Assembly (NCBI GenBank): GCA_963575745.1
Contig: CAUYUJ010015704.1
Location: 692,840 to 756,839 of the forward strand
Source: Prorocentrum cordatum
Taxonomy: Eukaryota; Sar; Dinophyceae; Prorocentrales; Prorocentraceae
DNA: 64,000 nucleotides
Direction: 5' to 3'
Position 1 is the stretch's first letter. The number at the start of each line of letters is the position of its first letter. The notes beneath the pieces were generated by a model. That model saw nothing but the letters and a program-made list of their open reading frames with translations. It did no database searches and was not told the DNA's origin. The position numbers and the translations under genes are program-made. This document shows positions 43,001 to 51,605 of this stretch, one piece after another.

Positions 43001-44563
43001 ACCAGTGGTGAAAAAGAGGCCATGCAAGCCATTTGTTGTGGACGCAACTTTGCGCGCCCATCCACGGGCGTTGCCGCTCTTAGCGAAGAGCATGCTGACA
43101 AGACAGCTCATGAGATACGTTTTGGTGAGAGTTTTCCCGGGCACTGCGTTCCATTTGGAAATGCCTCAATCCCGAGATTAGCGACGAGACTGCAAAGTTC
43201 AAAGAAAATACTCGGGGATACTTATTTATGGTTTACCATTTACATTCAGGTGGACGTTGGTGATTATCTCGTCTTGGATACGGCCACATACGCCAAGAAC
43301 CCAGACGGCGACCTGTGCCACGCACACAGAGTCAAAGACATTCTTATTCCCGACGGCAAGTTCACCTCCCCAGTGAAAGACGGTACCCTACGACATCACA
43401 ACCCGGAGGCACACGACGAGGTCAAGGCATCTATTTCTCGTCCCTTGGGCGACAAACCTATGCCCGACCTTCCACTTGCCTACCCAAAGGAGTGGGGTGA
43501 TCCATCTATGATGACGATGGATGACAACACCGCCGATACTCACCCATCGGCCCCAGAAGTTGCTGGCCCAGCACCGGAGCCCGACTACTGGGAACAGCGT
43601 GGATATTGCATCATCCGACACATCCGTACTCCGCGAAGAAAGTTATTCATACCAACAGACGATGATATGAACATACCTGTGCCAGTTGATCAGCTCGATG
43701 TGGCGCGAGACTTTGAGACGACCTCTACCTTCGAGGGAGAGGGTGTCTTCCGCGACGTTTGGGATGGTGTTAGCGCAGCAGACCACCGTGAGCTTAGCGA
43801 GCCTTGGATCGGCCTAGCTCGGTTCTATGAGCTCCCTAAGATGTTGCCGGACGGCAGAATGGTGGTCCGCGGCCGTGAAACGCGCGCACAGAATACTACG
43901 CGTCCAGACCACATTCTTCCCGAGCGTTGGAAGACCTTGTCTCGGGGACAACAAAAGAAGGATATTGAGTACGCAGAAGACATCAAACAAGCACGCGAGG
44001 CTCGTGAACGAGCTGCACTTCGAGCGTGGACCCGACACGACAAACAAGCCAAACATTTCCGCACTACTACGGCTGTTGGACCCACGTGGAATACCGTGGA
44101 ACGCCGTATTACCTACGATGTGGACAGCGGAGCTGTCATTCGTGACGAGGACGTCAATGGCGTGACCAACGAAGAAATTCTGTATGCCAAACTACCTGGC
44201 GGACCACGTGACATCTCTACCGTATTATACTACCGCCAACCCTCACCACAGCCTGCTGGGGTCGCACGTACTCTGGTACTTGTTGACAGTGAGGGGAACG
44301 ACTTCGGGGCCGCGAACCCGCTCACGCGCAAGTTTACCCCGTCGGTAGCAGTGCCAACTTTGCCACGTGGACCCACCTACACACCGGCACACAGAGATAA
44401 GATTCCTGACTCATCATGGGCACGCCCAGCCGTTGTTACTAGAAATTATAACAAGCGAGAAGTTGCCGCAGAGCCACGCGCGCAGGAAGCCCTACGCATA
44501 GAGTACGAGCGCTTTGAAAAGAAGCAAACATGGATGATAGAGAGTGCCGCTGAAAAAAGATGA
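42884..44563 (+). CDS. Post-integrase linker of Pol
   Basis: A single open frame of 559 codons. The first ~40 codons overlap the integrase end out of frame; from about 43,000 the text is protein-like. It holds HEIRFGESFPGHCVPFG, VDVGDYLVLDTATYAKNPDG and DYWEQRGYCIIRHIRTPRRKLF. A charged helix runs around 43,940-44,040, and the end QEALRIEYERFEKKQTWM typically precedes a copia RT. It links integrase to reverse transcriptase. It closes at TGA right after an A6 run (about 44,552-44,557), beyond which the RT sequence continues in another frame. Confidence 0.6.
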   Translation: METRHLAPLIVHKQMDSSSALSRSSSSARELRCICLVWDTSGEKEAMQAICCGRNFARPSTGVAALSEEHADKTAHEIRFGESFPGHCVPFGNASIPRLATRLQSSKKILGDTYLWFTIYIQVDVGDYLVLDTATYAKNPDGDLCHAHRVKDILIPDGKFTSPVKDGTLRHHNPEAHDEVKASISRPLGDKPMPDLPLAYPKEWGDPSMMTMDDNTADTHPSAPEVAGPAPEPDYWEQRGYCIIRHIRTPRRKLFIPTDDDMNIPVPVDQLDVARDFETTSTFEGEGVFRDVWDGVSAADHRELSEPWIGLARFYELPKMLPDGRMVVRGRETRAQNTTRPDHILPERWKTLSRGQQKKDIEYAEDIKQAREARERAALRAWTRHDKQAKHFRTTTAVGPTWNTVERRITYDVDSGAVIRDEDVNGVTNEEILYAKLPGGPRDISTVLYYRQPSPQPAGVARTLVLVDSEGNDFGAANPLTRKFTPSVAVPTLPRGPTYTPAHRDKIPDSSWARPAVVTRNYNKREVAAEPRAQEALRIEYERFEKKQTWMIESAAEKR

Positions 44564-45627
44564 GATTGAATCGCAGGCGATTCGTGCAGGGAAGAAGGTT
44601 CACTTCTTCAACATATTGGAACTTTTCTTCAGTCAAACACGAAGAACTTCCTCCTGAACTACGTGAGTTCAAGGGCCGCGTGGTGGTTCAGGGCAACACT
44701 GCCAAAGACGAAACTGGCCTGGCCGCCATCTTCGCCGACGCGGCATCCAGTGCGTCGCATATTGAAGCTTCCAAGCTCTGTGACGCCACAGCGTCATTGC
44801 CAAATCATGGAGGCGAGCAGAGCGATGCGCCCGGCGCATACACGCAAGCCTTACGGTACGGAGACGGACGAATCGACCCAGTCGATACTTGGATTATTAT
44901 ACCTAAGTGGCGTCAACCTGCATCCTGGTCTAAATACAGGAATCCCGCGTGCCGACTACGATTGGCACTATACGGACACCCTCTCGCATGTGTGTATTTA
45001 GAGCCAAAGTGTCGCACGTGTCTGGAAAGTGTTGGATTTGAGCCTATCCCAGGATGGGAACGTGTGCGGAGACACAACAAACTGGGATTGATTTTTTCAG
45101 TATACGTGGGCGACTTCAAACTTGCAGGGCCAGCCGCCAATTTATACGCTGGCTGGGATCTGATCCGCAAGAGCGGCATTGATTTGGATCCGCCTACTCC
45201 GTACTCTCAATACCTTGGCTGTGGACAACAGGCATACGACGTTTCCCAGAACGTCTTCGACAAAACAATGTCTACCATTCGACCTATGTTGCCTGCCCAC
45301 AGTGACAAATATTATCATACAGCTAAACAAGTTCGTGGAATACGACATGACATGCTTGGTTTTACTGATCAATGTATTGAGCGCTACCTGGAGTGCGCCT
45401 CCAAGCGTTCCCAAGGGCCAGGGTCACGTCGTAAACGGTCTGACTCCCCGAGGGCTTCGCGATCCACATCGCCTAGCTCCTCTGGGTCGGTCGTGAGACC
45501 CACTGGCGCGCTCAACGCACGGTCGCGATCATCCAGCCCAGCTGGGTCGGTCGACAGACTTCTACTGCGACACAATCCACGACAATCACATACGATGACT
45601 TACCCGACGCAGAGACTCCTGGCATAG
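44560..45627 (+). pseudogene. Reverse transcriptase (copia type) with altered active site
   Basis: From about 44,630 the frame reads HEELPPELREFKGRVVVQGN, then AIFADAASSASHIEASK, APGAYTQAL, RLRLALYGHPLACVYLEP, VGFEPIPGWERV, SVYVGDFKLAG and DPPTPYSQYLGC. These match, in order, the copia RT domain (RVT_2). The catalytic YVDD is YVGD here: GGC at 45,109-45,111 where GAC or GAT is expected. The invariant Asp pair is thus broken and the enzyme should be inactive. The final 60 codons are Ser/Arg-rich. Confidence 0.75.
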
Positions 45628-45695
45628 AGGACACATCTTGTACCGAGTCCGATTACTCCGACGAGGGTATCCTCGGCCAGGACGCGGCGAGCGTA

Positions 45696-45902
45696 TTGAT
45701 GGAGATTCTCTACCTGGCACGCTGTTGTCGTTTCGATCTTTTGCATCCAGTATGCATGCTAGCCAGAGAGATTACCAAAATGCTACATCAAACCGACGCG
45801 CACCCATCTGCTAATATGCTACATCAAACCGACGCGCACCCATTGTTCACATGGATGGATTGGCGATGCTTCAAATACGCTATCCATCATGCTCTTCACT
45901 GA
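45696..45902 (+). pseudogene. Pol connection segment with 36-bp in-frame duplication
   Basis: VLMEILYLARCCRFDLLHPV and MLAREITKM correspond to the connection between RT and RNase H in copia elements. MLHQTDAHPSAN is duplicated through a 36-bp tandem repeat starting at 45,781 and 45,817, probably slippage. The frame differs from both neighbours. Confidence 0.55.
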
Positions 45903-46640
45903 TGCCTCGTTTGCCGATTGCATTACCTCCTCCAAGTCCACCGCTGGCGTTTTCGCGGCGCTGCTTGGGCCCAATGCGTTCTTCCCCGTCAATGCCGTGT
46001 GCAAGAAACAGACGGTCGCCTCGCGCTCATCCACAGAGTCCGAGAGCGTTGTTCTTGACTCGGCGCTACGACTGGACGGACTACCACTACTCTCATTTTG
46101 GAAGCAGTGGTGGAGGTTGATAACACCTGCAAAGAGAAGACGACATGCCTGGGCTGCCTCGGACGCACCTCTACGGCAATATGTCCGACCCTGGCCGCCA
46201 AAAAGAAGAGGCGCAAGCCGTCGCCTCGCAAGGCGTCCCCATGCACGGGGATCTTCTCCTAGCCGTAGGCAGCTACCGCTGAAGACGGAACTACCTGCTC
46301 CTCCAAAGGGGCGCACGATATCCCACGAGGGTACTGTGCTACACGTGGACCCAGAGCCTGCTCGGGAAAGCAGCTCTCCCAACGTGCATCTCATCGTCCT
46401 AGAGGACAACCAGGCCGTGATCAAGATTGTCCAATAGGGACGTACACCAGCATTTCGTCATCTTCATTGTACTCATCGTATTAACTTGGATGGACATGCA
46501 AGACATGCCAACTTGAACACCTTGAGCTCAAGTATGTGGGTACAAAAGAACAAATTGCAGATATGATGACTAAACATTTTGAACCAACGAAAGCAGATCT
46601 CTGGAGGGGCCTATTGGAACACTCGCTCATCTTCCCTGTT
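45889..46640 (+). pseudogene. RNase H and C-terminus of Pol
   Basis: LFTDASFADCITSSKSTAGVF supplies the first Asp, SRSSTESESVV the Glu, and VLEDNQAVIKIV (about 46,400) the next Asp of the RNase H centre. About 60 codons of basic sequence between the last two may be an insertion. After TAG at 46,435 the text continues in another frame as RHLHCTHRINLD and then YVGTKEQIADMMTKHF, the characteristic copia C-terminus, ending near 46,640. The enzyme would remove template RNA during cDNA synthesis. Confidence 0.7.
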
Positions 46641-47111
46641 GCCCCTTTGCAGCGTGCTCCAAAGAACCCTTGGAGACCATTGCGAGGGCCTCGGAGGCCC
46701 GATGGTTTGCCTCATATCGCAGAACCTCCAAAACTGCATGGATGTCTGGAAACGTGCGGGCTATTACTTACCGACAAAGAAAAATGGGGCGAGACAGGGG
46801 CAGCATGCGGATCCATGTGTGTTGGACATTCCGATCGCGAGGGCCTACATGCATGTGCGTGCCATATCGGCGTTCCTGCGGCGGCGACCGATTCGCGAAC
46901 ACCCCGAGCGAGGGCTCGCTCACCACATGGTAGACACCCTCGTCATCCCCCACCGCCATCGCATAGTACAGAGAGGTCTAGGACACTTATGATACGACCC
47001 CGCCGCAGCTGTTTTACCACTCGAGCGACGAAGTTTGTCAGCATATTGCTCGCTGTGTGCGAGACTCGCTCACGAGAGATCGGTTCTAACCCCGATCCCC
47101 CCATTCCCGGG

Positions 47112-48285
47112 ATGGACCAGGCGTCGCCCCTCAACCTCAACGGCTGGGCCATCGCCTGCGGCGCCAACCGCGACCCGAACGCCGCGGACGGCGACCGCGT
47201 GGGCTTCACGTTCCTCGCTCAGACGGGTCGCCCTCGCGACGCCGAGGATGGCTTCGTCTACGTGCATCATCTGCGCTCCGACCATAGTGCAGAGTATGAT
47301 CTACGAGCGCCCGATGAGTCCGCCCTTGTCGAGTTTACCCGCTTCGCGTCCATCGACGCGGCCTGGTTGTATCGGCAAAGCTATGGGTGGAGTCGGCGGC
47401 AAAGCCCACTACGAATACAGTGCGACCACGGCCACACCGTGGATGTCATCCATGAAGGCCATGTTCATGATCTCCAGCCTCTTCACGCGCAACACATCCG
47501 TCCAGGAAAACATTCGTGGTCTACATGATCACTTGCATGCTGCGGTTCCTGGGTCATACCGCAAGTGCCCGCCAATGGAACTTGCGACGGCGGTGTTAGA
47601 GTGGATGATGATGCACAACGACTGGTCGAAAGTGGGCAGTGCATTGTTTGGGCAATATTCCATGGACACCGTCCAGGATACAAGTCAGCTGTACAAGGAG
47701 GGACTTTGTGCGCCTCCAGACGTATACAGCCACGGTTTGCCCACCCCCAGCTACGCTCCGAGTCTTGATTGCGTTGCGATCAAACTTCCCGTGCGCCCAC
47801 CTGGTCTGGCCAGGGCATCAGACACGGCGGGGCACCTCGGGCATGCCGTCGGGGACCATCTCGTCACCGAAATGAGGGCATTCTCCGACCTCCACCAGAC
47901 AAGTCGCTTCCGCCGCAAGCTCAGCACGTGGCAGACTACACGCGGAGAGTTTGGAGGAATCGGCTCAAGCCCCCAGACGGTGGCAACGCCATCCGACCAC
48001 TCTGACGGCTGGATCACCCCCCCAGAGCATGGCGAGAGTCATTGGCAGCCATACGAGGAGGAAACTGTGCTCGCAGGAGAAGAGCCTACCGTGGAGGACC
48101 CTGGTATCACTCCTGGATCAGCCATAGACCCGCTCGGGCTAGCACAGGCAAAATACAGTGCGTTTTGTGGTGGTCGACTGGTTTCCGCTCTTCTTTCAGA
48201 CAGCGGATGGCATGGGATCATACAGAGGGACTTGGGACTTCTCCTTCACCATGCCTTCGGCTTGCCGGGGCATGCATATGCATGA
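47112..48285 (+). CDS. Cargo ORF A between pol and 3' LTR, function unknown
   Basis: The coding impression begins at ATG 47,112 (MDQASPLNLNGWAIACGANR), continues in that frame to about 47,480, and shifts to a second frame that stays open to TGA at 48,283. The second part reads CPPMELATAVLEWMMMHNDW, SKVGSALFGQYSMDTVQ and FSDLHQTSRFRRKLSTWQTT. Composition is ordinary, with no low-complexity runs. No family recognised. The stop overlaps the ATG of the next ORF as ATGA. It follows the Pol C-terminus by about 470 bp. Confidence 0.45.
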
Positions 48286-49322
48286 ACAAATTTGTACACC
48301 GATTCTACGTGTATCATGCACAAGCAAGGTTCCAATCCGCCCCACACAAGAAGTATCCAGGGTACGGCATCGACGAGCTCAACAGCCCACAGCAGCGAGA
48401 CGCCCTCGCCAGGGCGTCAAATTTTGGCCTTGTACCTCTCTTCGTGCCGTGCCTCAACCGAGCGGAGTACATGGGCGGCGCCACCCTCGAGCATCTGTCA
48501 ATATTTATCCGTGGCGACATCCTGATGTGCGCGTTCCCATATGGCAATTACAAAGAATGGTTCAAGCAGAACGACACTCCGATCAGTCAGGATTGTGTTA
48601 TATTGCCGGAGGCTGGTGGCGACACCCGCTGCGGCATGGCAAAGCTCCGCGAGCAGCCCGCCAGGACACAGGACAACCGCACCGCAGTGATCTTGGATTC
48701 GCAGTTTGAGTCTACGCTCGAACAGCGAAACATGATCCTCATGATCCGCAAGGCCAGAGCCTTGTCACTGATGGACGACAATCATTCAATGGCTGAGTGG
48801 CGTAAACTGAATGAACTCATATGGGACGATTGGGTTAACGACTTCCTTGCATACGTGAAACACAGGCACTACAGCAGGGGTATCAACGCCATGGTGGTCT
48901 GGAGCGCAAGCGATATTGCTTGCGCTAACCATGGTCAGCACTGGTTGGACACCCGACGCCACCAGGATCGCGCTCCCACCAACGTGCGCGGACTCATGAA
49001 GATGGAGTGCCAGGATGGCGCCCCGACGCTTACGCCAGTACACGTGCAAGTGGACTTGTCACGATTCATCGACGTGATGCAATACTTCCGTTGCCCCACC
49101 GTCATGGGGCCGGGCAAAGCAGCGCAATGGGGCGTACACCCTAATTTTGACCATCACACGAGCGACCTGACCAGGGCTATGCAATGTCGTGGTTTCACGG
49201 TGCTCCCTTCAGACCACTGGGTTGAGTCGTGCGACAGAGCCACGCCTACGGCTTGGCATTCTGAGCAGAATAATCACAATCTGGCAATGATGACGACCCA
49301 GTTTTGTGATGCGGTATGCTAG
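48282..49322 (+). CDS. Cargo ORF B, 346 codons, function unknown
   Basis: Starts at ATG 48,282, overlapping the stop of ORF A, and stays open to TAG at 49,320. It is the longest intact cargo frame. The protein is mixed alpha/beta-like, rich in Trp, His and Met: HRFYVYHAQARFQS, FIRGDILMCAFPYGNYKEWF, NELIWDDWVNDFLAYVKHR, AMVVWSASDIACANHGQHWL. No transmembrane segment and no recognised motif. It might be a host gene picked up by the element or an unusual envelope-position ORF. Confidence 0.5.
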   Translation: MNKFVHRFYVYHAQARFQSAPHKKYPGYGIDELNSPQQRDALARASNFGLVPLFVPCLNRAEYMGGATLEHLSIFIRGDILMCAFPYGNYKEWFKQNDTPISQDCVILPEAGGDTRCGMAKLREQPARTQDNRTAVILDSQFESTLEQRNMILMIRKARALSLMDDNHSMAEWRKLNELIWDDWVNDFLAYVKHRHYSRGINAMVVWSASDIACANHGQHWLDTRRHQDRAPTNVRGLMKMECQDGAPTLTPVHVQVDLSRFIDVMQYFRCPTVMGPGKAAQWGVHPNFDHHTSDLTRAMQCRGFTVLPSDHWVESCDRATPTAWHSEQNNHNLAMMTTQFCDAVC

Positions 49323-50063
49323 CGCAATTTCTGTGCGTTGATCCAGCCGTTACCATCACAGCCATATCCATTCCGACCTCTTCTTCTGACAGCCGTCACG
49401 GGTTCGCAGGCCTACACACAGGCCAAAGAGATCATGGAGGTTCTTCACTTTCGTGAGAAAATGACTAATGAATGGAAAAGGCACCTCAGCCTCACGACGC
49501 TGATGACTCAGACCGCAGGGGAGCTGGCTCATTGTGCATGGATGGCTTCCTGTGCCAGTGGCACGTTGCCGAAATCAATGCCGTTGGCAACAAGCGATCC
49601 ATATTTGCCTATCCCTGGACTCGCAAATGAGCCGCCAGCACCAGATCCAGCGAAACCCAGTAAAATTGATGATCCATATGGTGAGGCATACGAGGAGTTG
49701 TTCAACCAGCTTCTTATCCTGATGAACGATTACCCGGGCGCGTGGGCATCCTGGGAGTCAGACGAGAAAAAGGAACTCCTTCACCCCGCAATAGTGAAGG
49801 AAACCAAGGACGCACATGCTGTCACATGGGTTGTCTACGAACAGTTCCTGCTCCAAATCAACGACACCGCAGGTGATGACGACAAAGCGAGGTTACGCCT
49901 CATTGCTGAGCGCAATATACTGAGCTCTCATCGCGTCGGTCCTCGCATTGGCAACTCGGATACCATTATGGCACGCAAAGGTTTCTTTCTACACGCAGAA
50001 TGCCTTGGATCGCATCGCCATGGGGCTCCCGGCCGACGCTCCAGTCGCTGTCATCGTCGATGA
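49323..50063 (+). CDS. Cargo ORF C, function unknown
   Basis: It continues in the same frame as ORF B right after its TAG, so B and C may once have been one ORF with a nonsense change. First ATG is at 49,434. Text includes EIMEVLHFREKMTNEWKRHL, DDPYGEAYEELFNQLLILMN and VTWVVYEQFLLQINDTAGDD. It is helix-rich with no family recognised. The last ~30 codons look out of frame; the sense continues in the next frame from about 49,980. Confidence 0.4.
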   Translation, partial: RNFCALIQPLPSQPYPFRPLLLTAVTGSQAYTQAKEIMEVLHFREKMTNEWKRHLSLTTLMTQTAGELAHCAWMASCASGTLPKSMPLATSDPYLPIPGLANEPPAPDPAKPSKIDDPYGEAYEELFNQLLILMNDYPGAWASWESDEKKELLHPAIVKETKDAHAVTWVVYEQFLLQINDTAGDDDKARLRLIAERNILSSHRVGPRIGNSDTIMARKGFFLHAECLGSHRHGAPGRRSSRCHRR

Positions 50064-50577
50064 GCCCGCCGCAGCCCCACCCGATGGCTCTGCGACAGCT
50101 GGGACACCCCAGCACAGTGAGGACAGGCAGCCCCTGCCGCCAGGCCCGCTCACGATCGACACGCCGCCTGAGCCACTGCCGCCATGCCCGCTCCCGATCG
50201 TCACGCCACCTGAGCCATTGCCACCAGGTGCGCTTCCGATCAGCATGCCTGCTGAGCCATTGCCACCAGGCCCGCCCCCGACCGCCGTGCCAGCCCCGCT
50301 CCCGGACGAGGGCGCTGACGTGGGCGGGGCGCGGAGCTGGGAGCAATTCCTGCTGACGGTGCGCCTTCGCCTGGTCAGCAATCGGATACGGTGCATATCC
50401 TGTCGTGGCAAGACTGGTGCGAGCGATCGTACCATGAGGGCACAATCCAAATCCCTACATTCGACAATGCATGCATTCCTCGTGAGTACAAGCTTCAAGC
50501 AGGTCAGGCGGATGATCATCCATATGCGCCGGCTCCGTTGCGGGGCACGAACGCACCAAATGGCATGGATTGCTTGA
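49948..50577 (+). CDS. Cargo ORF D, Pro-rich segment
   Basis: From about 49,990 the frame gives ALDRIAMGLPADAPVAVIVD, followed by a Pro-rich stretch with four 14-residue repeats (PLPPGPLTIDTPPE type). About 50,330 onward the sense seems to pass to another frame. It probably joins the helix-rich part (ORF C) to the C-terminal part (ORFs E and F) as a flexible linker. Confidence 0.35.
   Translation: MATRIPLWHAKVSFYTQNALDRIAMGLPADAPVAVIVDEPAAAPPDGSATAGTPQHSEDRQPLPPGPLTIDTPPEPLPPCPLPIVTPPEPLPPGALPISMPAEPLPPGPPPTAVPAPLPDEGADVGGARSWEQFLLTVRLRLVSNRIRCISCRGKTGASDRTMRAQSKSLHSTMHAFLVSTSFKQVRRMIIHMRRLRCGARTHQMAWIA
50131..50298 (+). repeat. 4 x 42-bp tandem repeat in the cargo
   Basis: Units start at 50,131, 50,173, 50,215 and 50,257. 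Each encodes P-L-P-P-x-P/A-L-x-I-x-x-P-x-E or a variant. The period is a multiple of three, so the repeats stay in frame. Confidence 0.8.
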
Positions 50578-50669
50578 AGAACGATGATTGGGCGTGCCAA
50601 GTGGCATACGACGACTGCGTGATTACCCACGCGCCAGATATTGCCCAATCTGGCTGCTTCCCAGAGTAG
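50391..50669 (+). CDS. Cargo ORF E, fragment, function unknown
   Basis: Open from about 50,391 without an ATG start to TAG at 50,667, in the same frame as ORFs B, C and F. Text: ILSWQDWCERSYHEGTIQI, NGMDCLKNDDWACQVAYDDC. It is separated from ORF F only by its stop codon, so E and F were probably one protein. Confidence 0.35.
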   Translation: MHILSWQDWCERSYHEGTIQIPTFDNACIPREYKLQAGQADDHPYAPAPLRGTNAPNGMDCLKNDDWACQVAYDDCVITHAPDIAQSGCFPE

Positions 50670-50675
50670 AAATGG

Positions 50676-51236
50676 ATGTCACTACCGCCATACGACCAGA
50701 CTCGTTATGGTCCAGTGCTGCTTACGGATGAATGGATTGGTTGCCCTACATGCATGAGCAAGGATATCACGACCATGCTCCGCCATGCAAACCACAGCAA
50801 CCCTTTTCATATTGACAAATTTCCGGACCGACGGGTCAACATATGGTCCACGAAGGCACAGCAGACCTGGACGTTTCCCAGCCGCTGGAAATCCTTCCAG
50901 GAAATGGTCCAATGGAAATTCGCAGAGCGACGTGGCCATTCCAACGGGCCATCCACTGAGGCGGCCGTGACACACTTTCACAAAGACGGCGATTACTACC
51001 CGATATTCATCCTCCGCGCGCTCCAGAAACACATCGACCCGGACAAGAATAGGATCGAAGTGTTCGCCAAATCGATTCCTGCCGAGGGCGACCCCAGCTG
51101 CTTCGATTGGAGCAGCGTCATTGCTATCCGATGCGTTGGGGGACACAGTTGCGCCAATCCACTCCCCAAGCCATGGAATATGGGCTGGGAGAGCTTACAA
51201 TGGACAGACGTCAAATACCTACACCACGGCATGTGA
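50676..51236 (+). CDS. Cargo ORF F, Tpt1/KptA-like C-terminal pattern, cut by the 3' LTR
   Basis: 186 codons from ATG 50,676; the last codons lie in the LTR. The first half has a possible metal site (IGCPTCMSKDITTMLRHANH). The second half reads ILRALQKHIDPDKNRIEVF, then VIAIRCVGGHSCANP and finally VKYLHHGM. Known RNA 2'-phosphotransferases (Tpt1/KptA), which remove a 2'-phosphate using NAD, have in order a helical segment, ..DK.RF.., IRA.QGHS and LYHGT. Here IR, GHS and HG occur at about the right spacing, while Q is G and F is I. In that family the chain continues well past HGT with another catalytic Arg; here it stops at HHGM where the LTR begins. The assignment is tentative. Confidence 0.35.
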   Translation: MSLPPYDQTRYGPVLLTDEWIGCPTCMSKDITTMLRHANHSNPFHIDKFPDRRVNIWSTKAQQTWTFPSRWKSFQEMVQWKFAERRGHSNGPSTEAAVTHFHKDGDYYPIFILRALQKHIDPDKNRIEVFAKSIPAEGDPSCFDWSSVIAIRCVGGHSCANPLPKPWNMGWESLQWTDVKYLHHGM

Positions 51237-51427
51237 ATAGAACCCGTGTGATACCCTCATATATACTCCTTATCCTCACTCTCCTGCGCCTGGCCGTTTG
51301 GGCTCAGGTATTGGAATATATCGATTAGACCTTTGATCGTGCAGGAGGAGAAGATATCCATCTTTCCCTCCTTTCCTCGACCAACGGATCAGGGGTTCTG
51401 TACTTTTGTACTCCAGCCCCATACACA
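51232..51427 (+). repeat. 3' LTR of the copia-type element
   Basis: 196 bp, TGTGAATAGAACCCG to CCCCATACACA, matching the 5' LTR at roughly 90% by eye. It is followed by CCTCC. No polypurine tract is evident directly upstream, which is odd for an LTR element and may reflect replacement of the element's 3' interior by captured sequence. Confidence 0.85.
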
Positions 51428-51605
51428 CCTCCTGCTCCTCCACCTCCGTTGTACTTTCCTCCTCTCCTTGTCCTCCTCCTCATTCTCCTCCTCCTCATTC
51501 TCCTCCTCGGTGCCTTCTTGTCATCCTTCCCCTTCTCCTTCGCCTCATCTACCCCCTCCTCCTCGACCCCGTCCTTTTTCCCTCGCCCCCCCCCCCCCCC
51601 GTATC
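51428..51605. repeat. Pyrimidine tract, right half of the insertion target
   Basis: C/T-rich sequence with CTCCTC words and a C14 run near 51,587-51,600. It continues the tract at 37,480-37,665 that the LTR element interrupts. Confidence 0.85.

Larger units (their letters stand above)
37666..51427 (+). mobile_element. 13.8-kb Ty1/copia-type LTR retrotransposon, decayed, with extra cargo
   Basis: Paired LTRs enclose, in order, a coiled-coil and CCCH-finger Gag, an aspartic protease motif, an integrase, a reverse transcriptase and an RNase H. Protease-integrase-RT-RNase H is the Ty1/copia order. Roughly 4.6 kb of further open frames lie between RNase H and the 3' LTR; ordinary copia elements are about 5 kb in total. 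The LTRs are ~90% identical by eye, so the insertion is not recent. Several frames are broken, at least two at homopolymer runs, and the RT active site is altered, so it should be non-autonomous. It sits in a pyrimidine tract with a possible CCTCC target duplication; that tract is rich in this word, so the duplication is weak evidence. Confidence 0.85.
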
